Below, in pieces: positions 27,481 through 37,800 of a DNA stretch of 64,000 bases (its first letter is position 1; each line of letters opens with the position of its first letter). This DNA comes from Nipponacmea schrenckii (Eukaryota; Mollusca; Gastropoda; Lottiidae). The notes beneath the pieces were generated by a model. The model had not been told where the DNA came from, ran no database searches, and saw only the letters and a program-made list of their open reading frames with translations. A program made the translations under genes and the position numbers. The stretch is taken from positions 10,230,001-10,294,000 of the forward strand of contig JAUJPP010000012.1 in NCBI GenBank assembly GCA_030562195.1. Direction: 5' to 3'.

Positions 27481-28713
27481 CTATTTAGTATTGAAATAAA
27501 TTGATTGAAATAGCAAAAATAGAGCTATTTAGTATTGAAATATATTGATTGAAATAGCAAAAGATAGAGCTATTTAGTATTGAAATATTTGATTGAAATA
27601 CAAAAGATAGAGCTATTTAGTATGAAATATATTGATTGAATAGCAAAAGATAGAGCTATTTAGTATTGAAATATATTGATTGAAATAGCAAAAGATAGAG
27701 CTATTTAGTATTGAAATATATTGATTGAAATAGCAAAAGATAGAGCTATTTAGTATTGAAATATATTGATTGAAATAGCAAAAGATAGAGCATTTAGTAT
27801 TGAAATATATTGATTGAAATAGCAAAAGATAGAGCTTTAGTATTGAAATATATTGATTGAAATAGCAAAAGATAGAGCTATTTAGTATTGAAATATATTG
27901 ATTGAAATAGCAAAAGATAGAGCTATTTAGTATTGAAATATATTGATTGAAATAGCAAAAGATAGAGCTATTTAGTATTGAAATATATTGATTGAAATAG
28001 CAAAAGATAGAGCTATTTAGTATTGAAATATATTGATTGAAATAGCAAAAGATAGAGCTATTTAGTATTGAAATATATTGATTGAAATAGCAAAAGATAG
28101 AGCTTTATTTTAGTATTAAATATATTGATTAAATACAAAAATAGAGCTAGTATTGTAATATTTTGATTAATAGCAAAAGATAGAGCCATTTAGTATTGAA
28201 ATATATTGATTGAAATAGCAAAAGATAGAGCTATTTAGTATTGAAATATATTGATTGAAATAGCAAAAGATAGAGCCATTTAGTATTGAAATATATTGAT
28301 TGAAATAGCAAAAGATAGAGCTATTTAGTATTGAAATATATTGATTGAAATAGCAAAAGATAGAGCTATTTAGTATTGAAATATATTGATTGAAATAGCA
28401 AAAGATAGAGCTATTTAGTATTGAAATATATTGATTGAAATAGCAAAAGATAGAGCTATTTAGTATTGAAATATATTGATTGAAATATCAAAAGATAGAG
28501 CTATTTAGTATTGAAATATATTGATTGAAATAGCAAAAGATAGAGCTATTTAGTATTGAAATATATTGATTGAAATAGCAAAAGATAGAGCTATTTAGTA
28601 TTGAAATATATTGATTGAAATAGCAAAAGATAGAGCTATTTAGTATTGCAATATTTTGATTTAAATAGCAAAAGATAGAGCTATTTAGTATTGAAATATT
28701 TTGATTTAAATAG

Positions 28714-30064
28714 ACATGATGGCGCCATCAAAAAATCTTGTTGATCTAATCGTTTTCAGAATGATAGCATGTTGAGATGAAGCTATTATTATTGAATTTT
28801 ATCATTTTCACTGGTAGGTTTTGGTCTTTTGCGCTACTCCTTATTGGTGGTGGCCTGGTTAGATTCATGTGGCGATCAAGCGCACTATTCAATCAGTTTT
28901 TTAGTTAAAAATTTGTATAAAAGAAGATAAAATTCAGTCCTAAGCCGATTAGTACCCGGTAAGGTCTTTTTGGAAACATTATGTGATGTATGTCTCGAGT
29001 GTGCATCGACCTACATCATTTGTGTATCTAAACCATTCTTGAGAAGTAAAATTTTATGTTCATGCTAGGACGCAGTATCCCTTTAAAAGACTAACTATGA
29101 TATTTTGTTTGTTTTTGAATATTTTAACGCGGAATCTAAAGTGAAGATTTTCTTTAAATATGTTTTTAGACCCAGACCTTTGACCTGCGATTAGCATAAG
29201 CCGATATTGATCGTACCTCGTTCTCACTTTAGCTTCCTGCTGCTTCGTCGCGTAGTACGTTAACAATAACCAACTTTATTTTACCAAATTCTCCCAGTAG
29301 CATTACTGAGGGTCATATTTACACACTGCTTTGTATTCATGTTTTAGTGTTTTATGTAAGCCTGGGTTTCAATAAATGTGCTGCCAACCATAAGCTAATA
29401 TTTAATAGGTCCAGGTGGTAGACAGCATTACAGTTTAATTAGATCTCACATGGTGCACCTTACTTTTGTGGAAGTTATATGCTACTACGTTGAAACATCG
29501 TTAATATTTGGTATTCAGGCAGATGACCACAAACAGTCACTTACTAATGGAGCGCCTTACACGCAGTGTAAATACTTTTTGTAAAAGTTATTTCGTTTAA
29601 TAAAAAAATGTATAATCAACAGAAAAAATATAAGTAGAGATTTACTTCGTTTAAACGAAATAATTTTACTTCGATTAGACGAAATAATTATTCCATTTAA
29701 TCGAAATAAATATTTCTTTAAATCGAAATAATTATTCCGTTTAACGAAATAATAAAAAAAAAAGTTTTTACACTGCGTGTAAGGAGCTGCGTACTTACTG
29801 GAACAAAAAAAAATTCTTTTGAAATATCTTATGGTTTTTAGTCGCATAGAGCTATATATGCAATCTAGATTCCTATTTCATTTACATACATGTATATGAA
29901 GGTGGTATAATGGGAAATTTACCAGCCAGAAAATCAACCATCAAAACCTTGGATTAAAGTATCTACGTATGTAGAACAACGATGTGTATGCTTTCTCACG
30001 GCGGGAATTTTGAATCTCACCGTGTTCCAGACTTGATCATCGATATGAATGGTTAATGAAACAT
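28714..30064. other. Intergenic DNA downstream of the neuropeptide gene
   Basis: No gene seen. It contains the inverted-repeat element at 29555-29784. Confidence 0.45.
29555..29784. mobile_element. MITE-like element with inverted ends
   Basis: The left end CCTTACACGCAGTGTAAA is matched by TTTACACTGCGTGTAAGG on the right, about 230 bp apart. The inside holds repeated TTCGTTTAA/CGAAATAATT palindromic pieces. No coding sequence; the target duplication is unclear. Confidence 0.65.
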
Positions 30065-30086
30065 AACAAGAGTTAGGAAACATAAC

Positions 30087-30092
30087 TTTATT
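30087..30092 (-). terminator. Polyadenylation signal AATAAA (second)
   Basis: A second AATAAA on the gene strand lies 18 bases further on. Either or both may be used. Confidence 0.5.
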
Positions 30093-30104
30093 TTAATCAA
30101 GCAT

Positions 30105-30110
30105 TTTATT
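30105..30110 (-). terminator. Polyadenylation signal AATAAA (first)
   Basis: TTTATT on the plus strand is AATAAA on the gene strand, about 125 bases after the stop codon. It implies a short 3' UTR. Confidence 0.55.
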
Positions 30111-30234
30111 TATATTACATAAATACATACCGATCTTAACAGAACACTTTGAAGGTGCAACTAGTGTTTCAGATATATTGCTACTTATACAAGGCCTTGC
30201 TTTACTGAATCATGAGTAATTCAGAACTTATTCC

Positions 30235-31833
30235 TCACACACTTTTTTTGTAAAAGGCAACATCTTTATTTTCACTAGAATCTCTTTTATAAAACCTGCT
30301 CACATTGTCTTTAGGAGCTCTTTTGTAAAAACTACTTTGCTGTTTGGGACTACGTTTATAGAAATTTGAAGTGTCATCACGGGCTCGTTTATAAAAACTC
30401 TGTAGCCGATTCGTATTTCTTTTGTAGAATGAGCTATCATCATCGAACCTCCGTTTATAAAAGTGGCTTACATTATGATCGAGGGGAGATCTTTTGTAAA
30501 AGCTATTTAGTCCACCATTTAAAGAACGCTTGTAGAAACTGCTTAAGCTCTTGTCACTTGGTTGATCATTTTCGCCGGAACGCTTATAGAAATTACTGAC
30601 ATCATCAACTGCTCTTTTGTAGAATGAATATAGATCAGAATTAGAACGTTTGTAAAAATTAGAAACACCATCACCAATTGCTCGTTTATAAAATGCCATA
30701 AGATCATTGGATGAAAGACCTCGTTTGTAAAAATTGGACAAATGACTTGTAATGGGGGCCCGTTTGTAAAAATTATAATGATCATCATTGCCTGCAGCAC
30801 GTTTATAGAAACTTGAAATATTGTCATTGTCTGCAGCACGTTTATAAAAGCTTGAAAGGTCGGCATTGCCAGGGGCTCGTTTATAGAAACTAGAAAGTCC
30901 GTCATTGCCAGATGCACGTTTATAAAAACTGGAAAGATCGTTATTGTCAGCAGCACGTTTATAGAAACCTGAAAGATCGTCATTGCCAGCAGCACGTTTA
31001 TAGAAATTTGAAAGACCTTTATTGCCAGCGACACGTTTATAGAAACTTGAGAGATCGTCATTTCCAGCAGCACGTTTATAGAAACTTGAAAGATCATCAA
31101 TGCCAGCAGCACGTTTATAGAAACTTGAGAGCTCGTCATTACCAACCGCACGTTTATAGAAACTTGAAAGATCATCATTTTCAGCAGCACGTTTATAGAA
31201 ACTTGAGAGATCGCTATTACCAACCGCACGCTTATAGAAACTAGAAAGTTGATCAGTTTCTCGGGCGCGTTTATAAAAACTGGACAAAGCTTTGTTTCCA
31301 GGAGCGCGTTTGTAGAAATTTGCGAGATCATAGGAAATAGGTGTTCTCTTGTAAAAGCTTGAGATACTATTTTCGATAGATCTCTTATAAAAATTTCTTA
31401 AACCGTTAGGTACCCTTTTGTAGAAATTAGACAGATCATTCGGTGATCTTTTATAGAAAGAGCTCATACCATTATCAAGGGAGCGCTTATAGAAGGAATT
31501 CATACCGTTATCATATGGTCGTTTGTAGAAAGAGCTTAAATCGGTTTTTGGTGAACGTTTATAAAAGGAACTGACATGTCCAAGGTCTCTTTTATAAAAT
31601 GAGCTAACATGTTGGAATGGTGATCTACGTTTGTAAAAAGAGTTTAAACCTCGACCTCGTTTATAGAACGAGCTTATACCATGACCTCTTTTGTAAAAAG
31701 AACTTAAGCCGTTTCCTCGTTTGTAGAAAGCACTTAATCCATCTCCTCTCTTGTAAAAGTTGCTTAATCCATTATCTTGACTTCTTTTATAAAAACTGGA
31801 CATTCCTTGATCAATTCCTCTCTTCTCAACTTC
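30235..31833 (-). CDS. Exon 4: 43 tandem FY peptides
   Basis: A 532-codon terminal exon. It opens with EVEKR, then 43 consecutive units of 10-18 residues ending FYKR (the last FYKK-SV-stop). By the residues before FY: 22 end SSFY, 7 SNFY, 3 NSFY and 11 other forms (SA, RN, AN, SG, YN, MA, YS, SH, QS, SR, VA). N-terminal blocks differ by position: GxGLSSFY forms near the start (units 3-6), AxGNDDLSSFY forms in the middle (units 16-28), and shorter forms such as ARDDTSNFY at the end. Units 15-31 are all exactly 13 residues. FY and KR are kept while the heads vary freely, the pattern of selection on the C-terminal message and the processing site. The acceptor is CAGAG; only the second AG keeps the frame from exon 3. 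Long overlapping ORFs here on both strands are repeat shadows. Confidence 0.95.
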   Translation of the reverse strand, partial: EVEKRGIDQGMSSFYKRSQDNGLSNFYKRGDGLSAFYKRGNGLSSFYKRGHGISSFYKRGRGLNSFYKRRSPFQHVSSFYKRDLGHVSSFYKRSPKTDLSSFYKRPYDNGMNSFYKRSLDNGMSSFYKRSPNDLSNFYKRVPNGLRNFYKRSIENSISSFYKRTPISYDLANFYKRAPGNKALSSFYKRARETDQLSSFYKRAVGNSDLSSFYKRAAENDDLSSFYKRAVGNDELSSFYKRAAGIDDLSSFYKRAAGNDDLSSFYKRVAGNKGLSNFYKRAAGNDDLSGFYKRAADNNDLSSFYKRASGNDGLSSFYKRAPGNADLSSFYKRAADNDNISSFYKRAAGNDDHYNFYKRAPITSHLSNFYKRGLSSNDLMAFYKRAIGDGVSNFYKRSNSDLYSFYKRAVDDVSNFYKRSGENDQPSDKSLSSFYKRSLNGGLNSFYKRSPLDHNVSHFYKRRFDDDSSFYKRNTNRLQSFYKRARDDTSNFYKRSPKQQSSFYKRAPKDNVSRFYKRDSSENKDVAFYKKSV

Positions 31834-34800
31834 CTCTGAAAAACACAAGAGATAAAAATAGTACAGGTTTAATGTCATCATAAACCAATTATGATGATAA
31901 TAATGCACCAGAAAAAACAATCTTATATCAAGCTTACTAATGTGCCCTCATACGTAGCCAATATCTTTATAAAAACACTGTGTGAACTAGGTACAACCCA
32001 TATATTGTTGTATTTAAACCATTTTTTCCAGATATTTGGCAACCTGTATTCGTCAGTCTTTCAATTCAACAATCGAATAAGCAAACCTTTAAAACAAATA
32101 TAATTTTGCATCTATAGATTCTTCGTTTTATTGTATTTGTTTACCAATGGTAATTTGGACAGCCGGTTTGATCCAAGGACGCGACTAATATAACAGACTT
32201 TAATCAGAATTTAAAATTCATATACAGCATCCACTAAATGTAATTATTATTACCTCCGCATATTTTATCCACACCAGGACCATACTCATTGTTTTCTAAT
32301 CGTATTTTGTTCTCCAATATTACTTTCTTATATGACGTACATATACAGTTTAACTGAAAAATTATATAATCAATCAATATTTTGTCTGGAACTCCATTTA
32401 AACTGTTTCATTGATGTCGGATTCCCTGCTTGTGAAGTTTTTAACAATATTTTAACAACAACAAGATATTTTTGAAATCAGGTTGAAAGCATCCAAATGC
32501 ATCCTGCGTATTTTCATTGTTAAGACAAAATTGGGCAAAATGGTTGATGTACTCGTATGAAAAGTTCTTAGCTGCATATCGAAACTGTTATTTTGGATCT
32601 CGATTATTCATAATGCACTCAGGACTGCTAGTTTACTTAAGTGTTTTTTTTCGTCAATGTCAAGTTTTACCACTGCAATTCATTATGAGTGATGGTTTTA
32701 TATAATTTATATTAGACTTCGGATTTCGGATTCATGTATTTGCACACTATTAGATTGTATAGAATAGCCTACCTCGGAATACTCATGGCCTTGAAATTTT
32801 TCTGAATTCTCAAAGGATCTGGTTGCTACATCATTTACTTTACATTCGCTTAAATCTTTGGTTGGTTGACATAATCCATACCTGAAATTAACCAGACATA
32901 TTCAATTTATATAGCTGATATTTCGCTATTGTCAGGGATTGTTTCATATCCACAGATAATCCCTTTTATAATAAAGAGTTCTCATTTCTATACAATGACC
33001 ATAATAATTAAAAGAATTGACACATTTCAAGTTCATACGCGTTCAACTAACAAGCAGATTGTGACAGTAGTGACACTATAACACTCAATCTCCATTGACA
33101 TCAAACGCAGTTCTATACAACTTATTTTATGTACTATTTACAGATAGCAGATCATTATTTACTTATACAAGTACTAAGGGTACTAAGGCACATTGCAGTA
33201 AATTGAAATACATGTAATCAAACAGTACAAATCACTTTCAATTTTTCTCTCGCCACGTCTTTAAAACCTTGGCGTGTAGATGCACTGAGCAACCTAAAAT
33301 TGTACATGTAACAATGAAAACATTGGAACAGAATAGCTACATAACAGACTACCCAACTGGGTTACTTCGTTTCTAGAGGATAATGGTAAAAACCCCTGAT
33401 AAAAGAAAGGCAAAAAGAAAGAAAGATCTATATTTTACAAGGATAGCAACTTAGGGCCACTTAAGTCTGCCGTGCCAGGGATCCAAATCTATCATCTGGT
33501 AATTGCCCAAACCTCTTGGCGATTCTTTCCCGATTATCCGTACTTAATTACAGACTGGATTTCGAGGAAAGGACTCCTTTCTGGAGTCTAATTGGATTTC
33601 ACTTCCGATATTTTCAACGTATCCAAACAAATGACGTAAAAAACCAACGCTCTAACTTTTGGAATCAGTATTTTTTTTAACGAATTTCCAGAAGTCTCAC
33701 CTTTGCTTTAAATTCGAATAACAAGATCCAATCTTCTCCTAGAAGTAAGACTCGTCCTGTTTTCAAAATGTCTAATGTTTTGAACTATTATTTCTTTAAT
33801 CTTCATAATAATTCATTTTTTTCTATTTCGAGCACAATGGAAGCCTTTGACAAATCGTGTTAACGTGATTGTAGTTGTGTTCAATCTAAGATTAAAAGGC
33901 ATGGGAAACATGATTCCAAACAATTATTGTGTAGTTTTCCACTTCTAGCAGGAAGTACTTCACATGCATGTACAGATAATGAAGGCGACGTTAATTCCTC
34001 TTGTCCCGTGCAAAAGGTCGTCTGATCTACGTGAACTTTGTGAGAACATTTCGGATTCATCTCTAATTTTTACACTGAGAGATGGTGTAGATTTTATTCA
34101 TAACTCAAAACTCGAACCTTTAATCCAACATCGGATGTCACTTTAACGAAATGTATAATGTTATGTAGTAAGTATAATTTATAAACGTGCTATAAAATAC
34201 TTGTAACCACAGGCGCCTGGGTTGAAAAAAAAAATGACTTTTCTCCTGACATTTTCTTCTACTAGACTCTATACCTTTTTAGAGTGTAGAGTCTAGTAGA
34301 AGAAAATGTCAAAGTTTTTTCAACCCAGGCGCCTGTGCTTGTAACATATTGATGTTATATTGACAGGAGACGTACAGGCAAGTGGGTTGTTCTTAAAAGT
34401 TCATTTATCTTTAAAAACTACTGATAGAAGCATGGGTATGAATAAGAAAAAATTTACTTTAATATGTTTGTTGGGTTACGTTTTGTATCCTGCGAAAATT
34501 GTTTAATAACATCAGTATCATTCAATTGTTCTTCATTGCAATTATGATAAGGTTTACAATAAACCATGTCTTATATTGGAATTGCAAATTTTAATGATGT
34601 ATTTCTGATATGTTGTGTTTAGGATCCAGTCATTTCGAAACACAATGCTAAGATTTACACAGTGAATGGGATTTTAGCTCTTCATCAGGAAAACATCACG
34701 ACTATAATTTACTAAAAGAGAGAAGCGGCACAAGTCTGACCAAAGTATTTTGTGTCTGTGTACATTATATTATCTTACTGTTGTTTTAAATTAATATTCC

Positions 34801-37800
34801 CAAATACTATATAACTAGTTAGAGACATTTCTCTTAGTTCATATCAATTTGTTTCTAGTTTTATAATTTAATGTTTTCGAGGGTACAAATTAACGTTCTA
34901 TGTAGTATGAGTTCGCTACATCAGCCCCAATCTACACGTCTATAACTGAAATATTAAGAATGCTGAGCAACAAAAAAAAACTATACGTGTTTGGGAGAAA
35001 AAGCCATGCAATATGTATGGTTTTATAATAGTCTGTATTATAAATCATTGAAAGAATGAAATATAATAATAATAAAAATAGTGCAGGAAAAGCTATATGC
35101 AATATGTATGGTTTTATAATAGTCTGTAATCATTGAAAGAATAATAATAATAATAATAATAATAAACTCTTTATTTTACATGGGTCAGAAATAGGCCCAA
35201 TACACAAGGACATGGTCCTGTCTCACATTCAGCCCGTGAATTTGTTGAGTGCTTTTAAAATTACTGAGATTTTATTTTTCATCAGGAATTGAAATATTTC
35301 TATGTCCTTCATGTCAATAAATTTTGCATCATGTTTTCTCATTTTACCGAGAGGTTGTTTATGGCGGGGGAAAGCGGCAAGAACCTAATGCTATGTAGGA
35401 ATGTCTAATTCATAACACAAATGGAACATAATGCAATACCTAACACCTAAAACGTCTAATACAAAAGACAAAATACATGAAACCTTTTATACATAATACC
35501 TCATACGTCTAATGCAAAAAAACAAAGTACAAGAAACCTCTATTACATAATACATACACCTCTAATGCACAATTGATTTTACAACCTGTAACATCTACCA
35601 TAGCATTAGAAGACATATCTACTTAACATTAACTACATATCTTTTGTAATATCTTTATCTAGGTCAAGGTCAAGGTCGTAATATTGAGTTTGGCGCTCTC
35701 ACGTTATATTTGCTTCGGTTTGGTTTCAAAACGGTCAGACGTCTCAATATACATCCTTCTAAATCCAACTGTCGCAAAGATTCACGAAACCTTATTTCTT
35801 GAAGATTTTCTCCATCAGCAAGTAGGTGTGCCCTCACAGATCTATAGCCAACATCAGGATAGTTGATTAATATCTGCTCTGTTTTTACATCAAGTTCCTC
35901 ATCAGATATTGTACTAAACTTCTTGTCATGTTGGATTACATACTCAGAAAGCCTTGTACTTAATTTTCTCACACTTATTCCAAAGAGTTCCCCAATATCT
36001 TTCTGCTTGAAAATGCAATCAATCAAAAATTCAGCTGGCTCAATGGTACGTCAATCTTTGGTCTGTCCGTTTTCCCGTACACTAACGTCGGTTCTACTCC
36101 AAAAGATTCTTCTTCATCAAGCACTTGTTGTTGATGAACCATGTTATCCACAAGATCAGATGCAGAAGACAAACACTCCATGGCATGGTCTATTTGAGGG
36201 TCTTCAAACATCATCGATACCTCTGACAAGATACCACCGTGTCTAACAACAAATTCAATGGATTGCCTTCTTTCAAGTTTGTAAGCTGAATTTGTTCTCA
36301 TTCGTTTCAATTCCATAATGATTTCAGCAGCCATGATGAAAACAATAAAAGTTTTCTCGCCTTAGTTTGGGAGAAATTATTGTGTCTATTAGAAAAAAAA
36401 AATTGACCTTGACATTGACCTAAATAAAGATATAACAAAAGATATGTAGTTAATGTTAAGTAGATATGTCATCTAATGCTATGGTAGATGTTTCAGGTTG
36501 TAAAATCAGTTGTGCATTAGAGGTTATATGTATTATGTAATAGAGGTTTCTTGTACTTTGTTTTTTGCATTAGACGTATGAGGTATTATGTATAAGAAGT
36601 TTCAAGTATTTTGTCTTTTGCATTAGACGTTTTAGGTATTATGTATTGCATTATGTTACATTTATGTTTTGAATTAGACAATTCTACATAGCATTAGGTT
36701 CTTGCCGCTTTCCCCCGCCATAGTTGTTAGCGTTAAAAGTCATGCTTTATCCACGAAATTAATATAGAAATAGGCTTAATAGTGATGATAGGTTTTTGAA
36801 AAGTCGGCCGTTTGACTCTTATATTTTATTTTAAAAGCCAAGTGTTTTGAAGGAGTTTACTTTTGATAATGAAATCACTTTTGTCTATGTTGATATTTGA
36901 AGGAAGTATTTAATAAGTGTATTTTATTCTCTTCGCGTTTTTCATCCAAATACTAGTCAAAATGCCATGTAACAGCTAAGTGTAGTTTTGATTCAATTTA
37001 TTTTAAAAAGCGTAAACATGTTTTTTGTAGATAAAGGATACTTAGATCTTACTTTTGGAGAAGGCGACCTTCAAAACAGTATTGTTCAGATGTAATTAAA
37101 GGACAGTGATTGATTGTCAAGATTCATTCAAGAAACTCTTCAATCTTAAAACATTTTATTGTGAAGTCAGTCAAAACATTCTCCTTGAATAGAAAACATC
37201 AGATTTAAGATGGTTAATAAAGCGAATCTTGTCAATTCATCGAAGGCTTCTATAACAATCTTAATACATTGATCTGTATTTCTACATGAAATTTTACAAA
37301 ACGTGTCATTTCGCATATTCTTTAAATGACGTTATTTCCCTAAACACGAAAAACTGTGGCGTATTCCACTAGGTACACAAGTATTGTTATGTACATTTTA
37401 ATGAAATAAAATAGAAGTACGAAAGGAATGATGTGTAGCAATTTAATTCTTGATCGCCATAAAATTCTATAACTAGATTACAATCACAAATCGTTTAAAC
37501 ATTAACATCTTGCCCAGTTTTTCTTGATCAGATTAGTGAGTTTTTAGAAGTACACTGGGTAAAGACATGTCAAACAGTATAAATAGTAGAGTAAATTGGA
37601 GAAAGGTATTTGACCGCACGTAATGATTAGATTGCAGCTTATGAATTCATATTTTAGTAATGAGCATCAAATATTATCCATATCGTCTATATAATCCATG
37701 AAATTACTTTAGATTCAGCTGTGTGTGGATATCACGTCTACCGGAAGTAGTAAATGAATTGTATAGATTCTCGAATGAATCTACGAATGCATGCTTTCCC

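Noticed and set aside
30912..31244. 110-codon plus-strand ORF with repeated HVYRNLKD
   Set aside because: Antisense shadow of the same repeat with no signal peptide or independent support.
30543..31331. 262-codon minus-strand ORF in another frame of exon 4
   Set aside because: It is the frame shadow of the 39-bp coding repeat; its apparent repeats (FQVSINVL) come from the same DNA period, while the FYKR frame has the processing sites and runs the full exon.
31834..31920. N-terminal extension of exon 4 (hydrophobic, WFMMTLNLYYFYLLCFS) as the signal peptide
   Set aside because: It overlaps a good splice acceptor and is translated intron; the exon at 51186-51257 has a better signal peptide and exact phase match through the Cys-rich exons. 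It stays a fallback if cDNA shows an alternative start.
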